In this document: in pieces, positions 31,320 to 40,409 of the stretch
Layout: each line of letters opens with the position of its first letter
How positions within the stretch are numbered: position 1 is the stretch's first letter
Assembly (NCBI RefSeq): GCF_035956715.1
Contig: NZ_CP108381.1
Coordinates: 682,001 to 746,000 of the forward strand
Direction of reading: 5' to 3'
Length of the DNA stretch: 64,000 nt
From: Nocardia sp. NBC_01329
Lineage (GTDB): Bacteria; Actinomycetota; Actinomycetes; Mycobacteriales; Mycobacteriaceae
Program-made: the position numbers and the translations under genes
Notes under the pieces: model-generated
The model's input: only the letters and a program-made list of their open reading frames with translations
Database searches by the model: none
Told to the model about the DNA's origin: nothing

Positions 31320-33035
31320 TTACCAGGGCCTTTCTGACATCGGTCGTTGATCACGTAGCGCTCGGCGGCGAATCTTGCCGGTCTGCGTTTTTGGCAGGTC
31401 TGTCAAGATCTCCACAACTCTGGGGCGCTTGTAGGGTGAGAGACGCTCTCTGGCGAACGAGACCAGCTCGTCTGCTTGGGCGTTGTGTCCGTCCTTGAGC
31501 GAGACATAGGCGGCAACCGACTCCCCTTGGTACTCGTCAGGAATTCCTACCACCGCTGCTTCGAGCACTGCCGGATGCTCGTAGAGGACGTCCTCGACCT
31601 CGCGCGGCCAGACTTTGTACCCGGAGACGTTGATCTGGTCCTTGATCCGGTCGACCAGGTAGACCCAGCCCTCTTCGTCCACGATCGCGCTGTCCCCGGT
31701 TCGAAGGCGACCTTCGGGTAGGGCGGCCTCGGATTCTTCTGGTTTGCGCCAGTATCCGCCGATGACCTGGGGGCCGGTGACGACGAGTTCGCCTTGGCTG
31801 CCGGGTGGGAGGGGTTGGCCTTCGGGGTCGACCACCTCGACGTTCACTCCCGGCATCGGTAGGCCAATGGACAGGGTGCCGCTGTCCGGATCGACCGGGG
31901 CACTCTTTCCGGGAGGAACTGCGGTGACTGCCGAGGAGGTTTCGGTCATGCCGTACGCGTTGTGGATGTAGTGGCCGAAGCGTTCCTGGAATCGGGCGAC
32001 CGTGCTCGGTGGGACCGGCGCACCCCCGCTGTACAGCGTTTTGATGGTGGAGAAGTCTTCGGCCGTGGCGTATTCCGAGTTCATCATCGCGTTGAAGGCG
32101 GTGATGGAGCCGATGGTGTAGGTGACGCCGTGTTCGCGGAGGGCGTCTACGGCGACGTCGGTGTGGAAGCGGCCGGTGAAGACCAGGGAGGTTCGTTCGG
32201 TGAGGGCGAGGGCGCCGATGACGACCGCTCCGGTGATGTGGAACAGCGGGGCCAAGGCGAAGACGACGTCGCCGGAGGTGATGCCGGCGAGTTCGGCGAA
32301 GCTGGTGGTTACCGCGCGGACGTTGGCGTGCGAGTTCATCGCGCCCTTGGGCGGGCCGGTGGTGCCGGAGGTGTAGGCGAGGAAAGCGAGGTCGTCGCCG
32401 TGTACCTGGACCGTTGGGGGTTTCCGGCCGGCGTACTCGTGGGCCAAAGTGAGTAGGTCGGGTGCATCGGCAGGATGGTCTGCGGAGCCCTCGGTGGCTG
32501 CGGTGGTTTCGGGTTTGAAGACGCGGGGGTCGTTGCGGGACTGGAGGTCCGACTCCGTGGTGCCGAGTACCCACCCGACTGTGGTGCCCTCGACATCCGC
32601 CCGGACCTGCCGCACATCGCGGTCGGTGGTGATGATCCCGACCGGTTCGGCATCGCTGACCAGTTCGCGGAGTTCGCGGCCGCGATACATCGGGTTGAGC
32701 AGCAGGGCGATCGCGCCGAGTTTCCACAGGGCGAGAAGGACGAGCGCGTATTGCGGGATGTTCTGGAGGTGGATGCCCACCCGCTCACCGTGACCCACGC
32801 TGCGGTCGGCGAAAGCGGCCGCGAGTGCGTTGGCGAGGTCGTCGGCCTCGCGGACAGTGAGTGTGGTGTCGAAGTAGACGAGTGCCGGGGCGTCGGGTTC
32901 GTGCTGGACCCGGTCGTTCCATGCCGCCACGAGGGTGGCGAACTGTTCGTTTACCTCTCGCGGGCGGGATGCCCTGTCCACCGCACCCTCATCAAGTGCG
33001 GCGGACGGGGCTTTCCCGGTGTTACCGGTGGTCAT
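31320..33035 (-). CDS. AMP-dependent acyl-CoA synthetase/ligase
   Basis: 571-residue ANL-family ligase forming acyl-CoA from a carboxylic acid, ATP and CoA. The ATP loop is 'LAFLAYTSGTTGPPKGAMNS' (about residues 200-220), A5 'NAYGMTETSSAVTAV', the A7/A8 region 'EGRLRTGDSAIVDEEGWVYL' and 'VDRIKDQINVSGYKVWPREV', and the catalytic Lys in 'LPKTQTGKIRRRALR' near the end. ATG 33035 overlaps the stop of the symporter gene (ATGA), making it the last gene of the operon. It probably activates a short acid released by the lyase (propionate-like) or the imported acid; specificity cannot be read from sequence. Confidence 0.92.
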   Translation of the reverse strand: MTTGNTGKAPSAALDEGAVDRASRPREVNEQFATLVAAWNDRVQHEPDAPALVYFDTTLTVREADDLANALAAAFADRSVGHGERVGIHLQNIPQYALVLLALWKLGAIALLLNPMYRGRELRELVSDAEPVGIITTDRDVRQVRADVEGTTVGWVLGTTESDLQSRNDPRVFKPETTAATEGSADHPADAPDLLTLAHEYAGRKPPTVQVHGDDLAFLAYTSGTTGPPKGAMNSHANVRAVTTSFAELAGITSGDVVFALAPLFHITGAVVIGALALTERTSLVFTGRFHTDVAVDALREHGVTYTIGSITAFNAMMNSEYATAEDFSTIKTLYSGGAPVPPSTVARFQERFGHYIHNAYGMTETSSAVTAVPPGKSAPVDPDSGTLSIGLPMPGVNVEVVDPEGQPLPPGSQGELVVTGPQVIGGYWRKPEESEAALPEGRLRTGDSAIVDEEGWVYLVDRIKDQINVSGYKVWPREVEDVLYEHPAVLEAAVVGIPDEYQGESVAAYVSLKDGHNAQADELVSFARERLSPYKRPRVVEILTDLPKTQTGKIRRRALRDQRPMSERPW

Positions 33036-34381
33036 GCAGGCAGTTCCTTGCGGCTGGTTTCGCGGATGGTGGCGACGGTGAGGAGGCCGATGGCGCAGAC
33101 GCCCATCACCCAGTAGGCGGGCGACATCGCGTTGCCGGTGGATTCGACGAGCTGGGCGGCGACGTAGGGGGCGGTGCCGCCGGCGGCGATGGTGCCGATA
33201 TTGAAGCCCAGCGAGACGCCGGTGTAGCGGACCGTGCGGGGGAAGAGTTCGGTGAACAGCGGGAAGGCGGGGACCTGGACTACGCCGTTCAGCACCATGT
33301 AGAGGAAGTAGACGAGGCCGATCACGAGGATGCTGCTGGTCGCGCCCATGATCATGAAGGCGGGGAGGGCGATCACGACGTAGGCGAGGTAGCCGGCGAT
33401 GAGGACCGGTTTGCGGCCCCACCTGTCGGTGGCCATACCGCTGAGCGGGAAGGTGGCGCAGGCCAGGGCGATGGCGATGGCGGAGGTCCAGTAGACGGAG
33501 TCTTTGGAGAAGCCGAGGTCGTTGATCAGGTAGACGCTGAAGTAGGTGAGGCCGATATAGCCGGAGCCGTTCATGGCGATGGCGACGCCGACGACGCGGG
33601 CAACGGACCACGGGTTCTTGGTGACGGTGTCGAGCAGCGGGCTCTTGGTGACCTGCTGCTTCTCGGCCATCTCCTCGAATTCGGGGGTGTCCTCGAGCTT
33701 CATACGGACGCGCAGGCACACGTAGGCGAGGGGGAGGGCGAGCAGGAACGGGATGCGCCAGCCCCACGATTCCATCTGCTCATCTGTGGTTGCGAGCGAT
33801 ACCAAGCCCACGACGGCGGCGGCCACGGCGAAACCGAGGGTGGAGCCGACCGGGGTGAAGGAGCCGAAGAAGCCGCGTTTGCCCGACGGTGCCGATTCGG
33901 CGATATAGGTTGCCGCGCCGCCGACTTCGCCGCCCGCCGAGAAGCCCTGGGCGAGACGGACGAGCACCAGCAGGATGGGTGCGACGACGCCGACGGCCGA
34001 ATGGGTGGGGAGCAGGCCGAGGATGCCGCAGGCCACGCCCATGCTCACCACGGTCAAGACGAGGGCGGAGCGGCGGCCGCGGCGGTCGCCGAGACGGCCG
34101 AAGAAGATACCGCCGAGGGGGCGGGCCACGTAGGCGACACCGAAGACGGCGAGGGTCGACAGGATCGACACCGCGGAATTCTCGGAGGGGAAGAACAGGG
34201 GTGCGATGGTGACGGCGAGGAAGCCGTAGACCGCGAAGTCGTAGTACTCGATGAGGGTGCCGACGCCGCCGGCGATGGCGGCGCGGCGGGCTACCGAGTT
34301 CGACTTCTTCGCTGCTGTCGCCGGCAGCGGTCCGGAGGGGTGGAGGTCACTGGACCCGACGCGAGGTGCTGTGTTCGTCAT
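33032..34381 (-). CDS. MFS transporter, metabolite:H+ symporter (MHS/ShiA-ProP) type
   Basis: 449-residue inner-membrane carrier with 12 predicted helices. MHS-family marks: 'GTLIEYYDFAVYGFLAVTIA' in helix 1, 'LGGIFFGRLGDRRGRRSALV' (motif A, loop 2-3), 'RLAQGFSAGGEVGGAATYIA' (helix 4-5), the second half motif 'GMATDRWGRKPVLIAGYLAY', and 'LFTELFPRTVRYTGVSLGFN'. MHS carriers import dicarboxylates, osmolytes or shikimate-like acids with protons. The start overlaps the LeuD-like stop and the end overlaps the CoA-ligase start, so it is the operon's uptake step. Confidence 0.92.
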   Translation of the reverse strand: MTNTAPRVGSSDLHPSGPLPATAAKKSNSVARRAAIAGGVGTLIEYYDFAVYGFLAVTIAPLFFPSENSAVSILSTLAVFGVAYVARPLGGIFFGRLGDRRGRRSALVLTVVSMGVACGILGLLPTHSAVGVVAPILLVLVRLAQGFSAGGEVGGAATYIAESAPSGKRGFFGSFTPVGSTLGFAVAAAVVGLVSLATTDEQMESWGWRIPFLLALPLAYVCLRVRMKLEDTPEFEEMAEKQQVTKSPLLDTVTKNPWSVARVVGVAIAMNGSGYIGLTYFSVYLINDLGFSKDSVYWTSAIAIALACATFPLSGMATDRWGRKPVLIAGYLAYVVIALPAFMIMGATSSILVIGLVYFLYMVLNGVVQVPAFPLFTELFPRTVRYTGVSLGFNIGTIAAGGTAPYVAAQLVESTGNAMSPAYWVMGVCAIGLLTVATIRETSRKELPA

Positions 34382-34911
34382 TGACTCTGTCTTTCGCGTG
34401 CGTGCTCGGCGAGCAGGAGTTCATACGAACCACCGGCTTCGATGACCTTGATGGTCCGCGGGCTCGGTGGGGTTCCGACCAGGTCGGTTCCCTCGGGCAG
34501 GCGCAGGGTGGCGGTGCGCCAGTCGAGGGCCACGGGGTCGTCGACCTTTACCGAGGTCGAGACGCCGGGGATCGTGATCAACGGCATACCGTTGAAGGTC
34601 TCGCCGCGCCAGAAGCCGGGCGAGAAGGATTCCGCGACGATGGCCGAGATCCCCGCGTTGCGGAGGGCGACCATCGGCGGATAGTGCGGATGACCGTAGC
34701 CGAAGTTACGGCCGCCGACGATGATATCGCCGGGGCGGACGCGGTCGGCGAAGGAGGGGTCGTAGGCCTGCATACACACCGACCGCAGGTGGTCGGGGTC
34801 GTAGGACTTGATGTTGGCGACGCCGACGACGAGGTCGATATCGAAATCGTCGCCGAATATCCAGGCGACCTTGCCCTCGATCACGTCGGGTGGGGGTGGG
34901 TAGGCGCTCAC
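34378..34911 (-). CDS. LeuD-like dehydratase small subunit (aconitase swivel domain)
   Basis: 177-residue small subunit of an isopropylmalate-isomerase/dimethylmaleate-hydratase-type enzyme, supplying the swivel domain. Marks: 'GKVAWIFGDDFDIDLVVGVA', 'PGDIIVGGRNFGYGHPHYPP', 'AGISAIVAESFSPGFWRGET', 'FNGMPLI'. GTG 34911 overlaps the large-subunit stop (GTGA). It is unlikely to be the leucine-pathway LeuD because it sits with a lyase, a symporter and a CoA ligase under an IclR regulator. Confidence 0.88.
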   Translation of the reverse strand: MSAYPPPPDVIEGKVAWIFGDDFDIDLVVGVANIKSYDPDHLRSVCMQAYDPSFADRVRPGDIIVGGRNFGYGHPHYPPMVALRNAGISAIVAESFSPGFWRGETFNGMPLITIPGVSTSVKVDDPVALDWRTATLRLPEGTDLVGTPPSPRTIKVIEAGGSYELLLAEHARERQSQ

Positions 34912-36173
34912 TGAACGGACTCCTGGATGGTGCCGGCCAGGGCGCTAGCGGCGACGGTGTAGGGGGAGCCCATGTAGATGTTGGCGTCGGGGCTGCCCAT
35001 GCGGCCGGAGATGTTGAGGACGCCGGTGGAGATGCAGTTCTCGCCGGCTTGCAGGGGTTTCTGGTAGCCGAAGCAGAAGTCGCAGCTCGATATATTGATA
35101 TGCGCACCTGCGGCGCGGAGTACGTCGAGGATGCCCTCGTTCTCGGCTTGTTCGTAGACCTTCTGCGAGGTGGGGACGACATTGAGCTCCACGCCGGGCG
35201 CTACTTTGCGGCCGTCGAGGACCAGGGCGGCGGCGCGTAGGTCTTCGATGCGGCCGCTGGCGCAGGACCCGATGAAGGCTTTGGTGATCGGGGTGCCGGC
35301 GAGTTCCTGGGCGGTTTTGGTGTTGACGGCGCGGGCCGAGCCGGGGAGTACCACCCGGGGGGTGAGGGTGGCGAGGTCGATCTCGTAGCGGGCGGCGTAG
35401 GTGGCGTCGGCGTCGGGATACACCGGGTCGAAGCTGCGGCGGGCGACTTTGTTCGCGTAGGCCAGCGAGATGTCGTCGGGTTCGAAGACGGCCGAGACGG
35501 CGCCGGTGAACATGGCCATTCCGCACAGGCCCTGACGGTGGTCGATGGCCATCGAGCGGGCGCCGGGGCCGCCGAATTCCATCACCTGATGGGCGCAACC
35601 GTCGGCTCCGACCATATCGATGATGGTGTGGACGAGATCGCGGCTGTCGACGCCGGGCGGGAACTCGCCGACCAGGTCGAAACGGGTGGTGGCGGGGATA
35701 TCGACGAAGACCTGGCCGGTGACCCAGGCTTCGATGAGGTCGCGGCGGATACCCCAGCCGAGGGCGCCGAACGCGCCGACTCCGCTGATGTGGCCGTCGA
35801 AATGGACCAGGAATTCGCCGGGGATCGCCAAGCCGAGTTCGGCGGTGAGCTGATGGCCGATACCGCGGCCCTCGTGCAACTCGATGCCGTAGAACTCGCA
35901 CCAGTCGCGGGTGACCTGGTGGACTTCGGTTTCCTTGTCGTTGCCCTTGCTGAGCATGTGGTCGATGAAGATGATGTAGCGGCTCGGGTCCTTCAACTCG
36001 GTGATCCCGAAGTCGTCGCGCATCTGGCGGAACATCACATCGGTGTAGCCGGGGAAGTCGTAGGCGATCATCCGCGATGGCTGTACCGCGTGGTTCTCGC
36101 CGGCGCGGACCATGGCCTGCTCCGAGGCGCGGCCCAGGATCTTCTCGGTCATCGTGTAGCCCACGGCGGTCAC
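34908..36173 (-). CDS. LeuC-like dehydratase large subunit (aconitase family, 4Fe-4S)
   Basis: 421-residue catalytic subunit of an aconitase-family hydro-lyase. Fe-S ligands: Cys in 'TPITKAFIGSCASGRIEDLR' and the CxxC in 'HINISSCDFCFGYQKPLQ'. Other landmarks: 'YIIFIDHMLSKGNDKETEV', 'EGRGIGHQLTAELGLAIPGE', 'LVHFDGHISGVGAFGALGWG', and the closing 'ISTGVLNISGRMGSPDANIY'. It pairs with the LeuD-like subunit, as in 2,3-dimethylmaleate hydratase (DmdAB) or isopropylmalate isomerase. GTG 36173 overlaps the upstream stop (GTGA); ATG 36152 is an alternative start. Confidence 0.88.
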   Translation of the reverse strand: MTAVGYTMTEKILGRASEQAMVRAGENHAVQPSRMIAYDFPGYTDVMFRQMRDDFGITELKDPSRYIIFIDHMLSKGNDKETEVHQVTRDWCEFYGIELHEGRGIGHQLTAELGLAIPGEFLVHFDGHISGVGAFGALGWGIRRDLIEAWVTGQVFVDIPATTRFDLVGEFPPGVDSRDLVHTIIDMVGADGCAHQVMEFGGPGARSMAIDHRQGLCGMAMFTGAVSAVFEPDDISLAYANKVARRSFDPVYPDADATYAARYEIDLATLTPRVVLPGSARAVNTKTAQELAGTPITKAFIGSCASGRIEDLRAAALVLDGRKVAPGVELNVVPTSQKVYEQAENEGILDVLRAAGAHINISSCDFCFGYQKPLQAGENCISTGVLNISGRMGSPDANIYMGSPYTVAASALAGTIQESVQ

Positions 36174-37039
36174 CGGTCCTGTTTCGCGGGTAGGTACTTG
36201 TTCTGCTTGGCCTCGACCTCGGGGAAGCCGATCAGTTCGACGAACTCGTGGTGCTGGAGGGCGTCGGCGCTGACCTGGGCGGGTGCTTCGCCCGACGCGA
36301 GCCGCCGGAGCGCCTCCTGGGCGGCACCGGTCGCCGCCATCAGCACCTGGGTCGGCAGCAGGGCGAGGCGGACGCCGATCTGGTCGAGGATCTCGGGGGT
36401 GAAATCGCGTTCGGTCCAGGTCGAGGCGGTGAGGGTGGCCATAAGCGGGACGCCGACCTCCTCGTGGCAGCGCTGCCATTCCTCGACGGTCGTGAAGGTC
36501 TTGGTGACCGGCATGATCATGTCGGCGCCGGCTTCGACGTAGGCCTGGGCGCGGCGGATGGCGTCGTCGCCGCGGGCATCGGTGCGGGCGATGAGGAGTA
36601 CGTCGTCGGGGATCGAGTCGCGGACCGCCCGGATCTTGCCGGTGGCTTCGTCGACGCTGATCAGGTCGACGGGGTCGCCTACGCAGATGGGGCAGGACTT
36701 GGGGGAGACTTGGTCTTCCATGAACATTCCGCCGACACCTGCGTCGGCGAACTTGGCGGCGGTGCGGGCGGCGTTGACGGCGTTGCCGTAGCCGGTGTCG
36801 ATATCGGCGACCAGGGGCAGCTTCGAGGATTCGCGGATCGTGCGGACTGCCTGGAGGTTCTCGGTCTGGGTGTAGAGCTCGGCGTCGGGGAGGCCCAGGG
36901 CCGCCGAGACGGCGAATCCCGAGGCGCACAGGGCGCTGAAACCGGCCTGTTCGGCGAGGCGTGCGGTCAGGCCGTCCCATACGCCGGGCGCGTAGACCAG
37001 GCCGCGTGACGTGAGGTCTTTCAAGGTCGGGCTGCTCAC
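36170..37039 (-). CDS. isocitrate lyase / PEP mutase family C-C lyase
   Basis: 289-residue TIM-barrel enzyme of the ICL/PEP-mutase superfamily, probably cleaving a 2-hydroxy (methyl)dicarboxylate to pyruvate/oxoacid plus a carboxylic acid. Metal and substrate residues: 'SKLPLVADIDTGYGNAVNAA' (DxDTGYG), 'GGMFMEDQVSPKSCPICVGD' (active-site loop), 'DDVLLIARTDARGDDAIRRA'. The loop, usually K-(K/R)-C-G-H, reads K-S-C-P-I-C here, keeping the Cys but changing its surroundings. GTG 37039 (MSSPTLKDL) is chosen over the longer frame because GGAGA lies nine bases upstream. First gene of the operon. Confidence 0.88.
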   Translation of the reverse strand: MSSPTLKDLTSRGLVYAPGVWDGLTARLAEQAGFSALCASGFAVSAALGLPDAELYTQTENLQAVRTIRESSKLPLVADIDTGYGNAVNAARTAAKFADAGVGGMFMEDQVSPKSCPICVGDPVDLISVDEATGKIRAVRDSIPDDVLLIARTDARGDDAIRRAQAYVEAGADMIMPVTKTFTTVEEWQRCHEEVGVPLMATLTASTWTERDFTPEILDQIGVRLALLPTQVLMAATGAAQEALRRLASGEAPAQVSADALQHHEFVELIGFPEVEAKQNKYLPAKQDR

Positions 37040-37060
37040 TGTCCAACTCTCCGTTTCGCA

Positions 37061-37073
37061 ATGCGGAATGCAT
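37061..37073. promoter_or_regulatory. candidate IclR operator
   Basis: ATGC-GGAAT-GCAT is an inverted repeat with 5-base spacer, 22 bases upstream of the lyase start in the short gap shared with the divergent IclR gene. A wider imperfect symmetry (GCAATGCGGAATGC) surrounds it. Position fits auto- and operon regulation; binding is inferred. Confidence 0.45.
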
Positions 37074-37100
37074 TTCAAAATCTCGATACGAGACGGTAAG

Positions 37101-38036
37101 GTGGTTCAGGTCACAAAGTCAACCCCGATCGATGAACGAGTTCGTAAGGTGGCGACATCGATCGCCCGAACCGTGGAAGCGAGTGAGTATCAAGTGGCTG
37201 TGCCGTCCGAGCCGAAGGCGGTTGTGGGATCCGAGCCGAAGGCGACTGTGCCCGCCGAGTCCGAGGCGTCCGGGGGGCGCGATGTCGTGGGTGCCGTTCT
37301 CAAGGCGTGCACGCTGCTCGGTCACTTCAGTGCGGACCGCCCCACCTGGATGTTGAACGACCTCACCGTGGCGAGCGGGATGAACAAGACCACGGTGTTC
37401 CGACTGATGGCGACCTTGGTCCAGGCGGGGTGGGTGGATCGCACCGAAGAAGGCGCCTACCGGGTGGCGATGCCGGTGTTCGAGATCGGTTCCGCGGCGC
37501 TGGCGAAACTCGATATCCGTTCGGCGGCAAAGCCGTTCATGACCGAACTGGCGACCGCCTTCGGTAACACGGCCTATCTGATGGTGCCGGCCGAACAGGG
37601 CGCGGTCTGCATCGATCTGCTCGAAGGCCGCAACTCGCTCGTCGTCGCCGGGATCAATGTCGGGTCGGTGATGCCGTATCACGCCGCGGCGGGACCGACC
37701 GTGATGCTCGCTCACTCGGATGCCCTGCGGGACAAGTGGATCGCCCGCGGCCTGTCGGCCATCACCGATCGAACGATCACCGATGTGGGGGTACTCGTCG
37801 AACATCTCGACGAGATCCGAGAGGTCGGCTACTCGGTGAGTAACTCCGACTATCTGCCCGGGGTCGCCGCGGTGGCGGCCCCGGTCCTGGGGCGAGACGG
37901 TTCGGTGGTCGCGTCCATCAGTGTGGGTGGCCGGGCCGAAGAATTCGAAGGCGACGCACTCGCTGCGAAGATCGAGAAGGTGTGCGATGCCGGAGCCCGG
38001 ATCACCAGGATCGTGCAGGCGCTACCGAGAGGCTGA
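37101..38036 (+). CDS. IclR-family transcriptional regulator
   Basis: About 311 residues. An N-terminal extension contains degenerate 'SEPKA' repeats ('VPSEPKAVVGSEPKATVPAE'). A winged helix follows ('WMLNDLTVASGMNKTTVFRL', 'MATLVQAGWVDRTEEGAYRV') at about residues 80-135, then the IclR effector domain ('AYLMVPAEQGAVCIDLLEGR', 'MPYHAAAGPTVMLAHSD', 'IREVGYSVSNSDYLPGVAAV', 'AAPVLGRDGSVVASISVGG'). It is divergent from the lyase-LeuCD-MHS-ligase operon and almost certainly senses its substrate or an intermediate. The start is uncertain: GTG 37101 or GTG 37149; the open frame runs back to 37011 over the lyase start. Confidence 0.88.
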   Translation: MVQVTKSTPIDERVRKVATSIARTVEASEYQVAVPSEPKAVVGSEPKATVPAESEASGGRDVVGAVLKACTLLGHFSADRPTWMLNDLTVASGMNKTTVFRLMATLVQAGWVDRTEEGAYRVAMPVFEIGSAALAKLDIRSAAKPFMTELATAFGNTAYLMVPAEQGAVCIDLLEGRNSLVVAGINVGSVMPYHAAAGPTVMLAHSDALRDKWIARGLSAITDRTITDVGVLVEHLDEIREVGYSVSNSDYLPGVAAVAAPVLGRDGSVVASISVGGRAEEFEGDALAAKIEKVCDAGARITRIVQALPRG

Positions 38037-38496
38037 TGCGCCCACTCGTGGCCGGCGATGTTCGGCCGTGAACAGCATGCGTCATGCGACCGCCCGGTTC
38101 CGAGGCGAGTTCGGCGGGGATGGTCGACGGATGATCGGAAATGCTATTCCCTGTGCTGGCAAGAACTGGGCTCACCTGCTCTGTGGTGTGAACCCGACTC
38201 TGCGGCCCCGACCGGCTTTTCGTCCAGGGTGACCGGCGCTTCGGCGGGCTGAGATCGCTTCGTCGGGATTTCGGCGTTGGGTAGTCTGCTCAGGTGTGGG
38301 GCCTCGGAATGCCGGTGTGCCGATCAGCCTGGAAGACCGGAAGCATCGGGCTGCGGAGAGACCGCTCTCACTGCGACTCCGGCGACGTCGCGTGCCGACG
38401 CTATGACCGTGTCGGGGGCGTGCCCAGCGGGCGGACGCCGCGGTCCGGTCGGTCGGTGCAGGCCGCCGCCGCACCCACTGCGAAGAGGCCCGGGTC
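38037..38496. other. 460-base intergenic stretch without a recognised gene
   Basis: Frames here are short and not protein-like on either strand. It lies between the IclR stop and the TTG start at 38497 and should contain the promoter of the secretion-type genes. Two CTTCGKCGGG-like repeats near 38235 and 38256 are the only pattern noted. Confidence 0.4.
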
Positions 38497-40176
38497 TTGA
38501 GTATCCACATACCGACCGAGGTCGTGCTCTTTCTCAACGCGATGGGGATCCCGTACCCCGATGTCGACGTGGACCAGGTCCGCGAGCTGAGCCGGACCGT
38601 CCGTGAATTCGCCGGCGACGTCCGGGAAACCTATGACGGGGCGTCCGGCGCTGTGAAAGACCTGGGATCGGCCATGTCCGGGAACTCCTACCAGGCGATT
38701 CTGGTGGGGTGGGCCCACCACAAGGAGAAGATGGCGGAACTGGATTCCGCATTCGGCGTGACAGCACAGGTGCTCGATGTGGCGGCGGATGTCATCGAGG
38801 CGATACAGATCGCGGTCCTGATCGAACTCGCCGCGCTCGTCGCAAGCTATACGGTGGCCGTCCTCAGTCCGATCGGCCCGGCTGCCGGCCCATTGCTGGC
38901 TTCCGCCGCGAGCCGGATTCTCAAGGCGATGGCACAGGTCTTGGTGTGGTACATCGCGGCTGAGGTGATGATCAAAGCGATCGAACCGCTCCTGAAGAAG
39001 TTCGACGAATTCCTCCGAGATGCACTCCGCCCGCCTCCCTTGCCCACCACCGCCTCCGAGTCGAGTCTGTACATCGACCCCGAGGAAGTGAACCGATACG
39101 TCGCGATATTGGAGAACCATGCCGACGACCTGGTCTCCCATGGCGAGAAATTCGGAGAGAAGCTGAACGGCTTCGACTTCGAGACTCCCGGATTGACTGT
39201 CCAGCGCGCCGAGTGGCCGGACCCGTCCGAAGTGGCACCGGCGGTGGACGCAGGCCTGAACGATCAACCGATGAGCACATCTCCGGTCCCGTCGCCGGGG
39301 AGCGACTCGGAAACGAGTCGACCGACTGTCGGGGAATTGTCGGAGAGCCAGGAGACGGGACAACCGACTCCCGGAGCGTCGTCCGCAAAGGGGACGGAGG
39401 CCGGTTCCTCCGGCCCCGGCGACGGTCATGCGGAGGGCAGTGCCGGATCCCGTGGTGGCGCGTCTCCAACCACCGATTCGGGCCGGCCGGCCGCCGTCGC
39501 ACCGGAATCGATGCCGCTGGATGGACCGGGCTCTGCTCTTTCCGCGACCGGCAACCCCGCGGAGCGAATTCAGTCCTCCGGACACGATGGGAATTCGGCA
39601 GGAAGCCCACAAAGCGCTCACAGCCTGGAGCGACCCGAATCGGCGGCGGCCCAACACCAGGGCGGCGCTACGGCCGCAACATCGACTCCGGGAACCGACC
39701 AGTGGACTCCCTCGGCATCGCCGGCCCAGTCGCAGGCGACATCCGCCGCGAACGGCCAGCGCCCCGCAGACGCCACGACAGGTAAGACGCAGGGTGCCGG
39801 TCGAGCCGGGGCCGACTCGAAACCGGGCGATCAGCGACCCTCCGGACGTAAGGCATCGCAAACACCCTGGTCGCGTGGCCGCAAAAAGGTGGCACGTGTC
39901 GCACCCACCGCGAAACCCTCCGATGAGAAAGTTCCGGCGGTATCGGCCGGAGAAACCGGCAACCGTGGTGGTGAACCGCACCAAGCGGTGCCGCCGATAT
40001 CCGATAACCCCCCGCACACCGGCCCGCAGGTGTTCGTACCGGATACCGCGCCGCCCCCCACCGAATCGTCGAGCGTCGAGACACCAGAAACCGAGCAGGT
40101 CCACAGTGTTCTTGCCGAACCCTCACCGAAGGAAGGAGAGCCGGCTGCCGGCGAAAGTCGCTCTCGGACAAGCTAG
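38497..40176 (+). CDS. WXG100/ESX-like helical N-terminus with long low-complexity tail
   Basis: 559 residues. Residues 1-200 resemble the helical N-terminal module of ESX (type VII) substrates and polymorphic toxins: 'EVVLFLNAMGIPYPDVDVDQ', 'LSRTVREFAGDVRETYDGAS', 'SGNSYQAILVGWAHHKEKMA', where G-W takes the WxG position. A hydrophobic Ala/Leu stretch 'VLIELAALVASYTVAVLSPI' follows. Residues 230-559 are Ser/Pro/Gly/Thr/Glu-rich and disordered, without a recognisable toxin domain. The start is TTG 38497 with GAAGAGG upstream. The next gene is another disordered protein 233 bases on. Likely a surface or type VII-exported protein; no ESX machinery is in the window. Confidence 0.65.
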   Translation: MSIHIPTEVVLFLNAMGIPYPDVDVDQVRELSRTVREFAGDVRETYDGASGAVKDLGSAMSGNSYQAILVGWAHHKEKMAELDSAFGVTAQVLDVAADVIEAIQIAVLIELAALVASYTVAVLSPIGPAAGPLLASAASRILKAMAQVLVWYIAAEVMIKAIEPLLKKFDEFLRDALRPPPLPTTASESSLYIDPEEVNRYVAILENHADDLVSHGEKFGEKLNGFDFETPGLTVQRAEWPDPSEVAPAVDAGLNDQPMSTSPVPSPGSDSETSRPTVGELSESQETGQPTPGASSAKGTEAGSSGPGDGHAEGSAGSRGGASPTTDSGRPAAVAPESMPLDGPGSALSATGNPAERIQSSGHDGNSAGSPQSAHSLERPESAAAQHQGGATAATSTPGTDQWTPSASPAQSQATSAANGQRPADATTGKTQGAGRAGADSKPGDQRPSGRKASQTPWSRGRKKVARVAPTAKPSDEKVPAVSAGETGNRGGEPHQAVPPISDNPPHTGPQVFVPDTAPPPTESSSVETPETEQVHSVLAEPSPKEGEPAAGESRSRTS

Positions 40177-40409
40177 TTCGCAATTCGGTGCGGTGTCGAC
40201 ATTGCGCAACAGGGGCCGGGCCAGGGGCACACCGCGTGACCGGTTGTTCTACCCCCGGCGGTGGGGATAACCCAGACTGGGGCGACCAGGCGAGCAACTG
40301 CGAAAGCAGACTGTCCCCAGCGGAGACCTCACAGTTGCGAAGGTTCTATTCCGATGGTCTCGCTTGATCGAGCACGAAGAAGGCCTCATCCGAGGCCGGA
40401 GGATGAGCG

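Noticed and set aside
32861..34384. A 507-codon plus-strand frame rich in Gly/Asp/Glu
   Set aside because: Antisense shadow of the symporter; composition is typical of reverse-strand frames in GC-rich DNA.
34908..37073. A 721-codon minus-strand frame that appears to fuse a basic protein to the LeuC-like subunit
   Set aside because: The first 300 codons are an out-of-frame reading of the lyase gene (Arg/Pro-rich); GTG 36173 overlapping the lyase stop is the real start.
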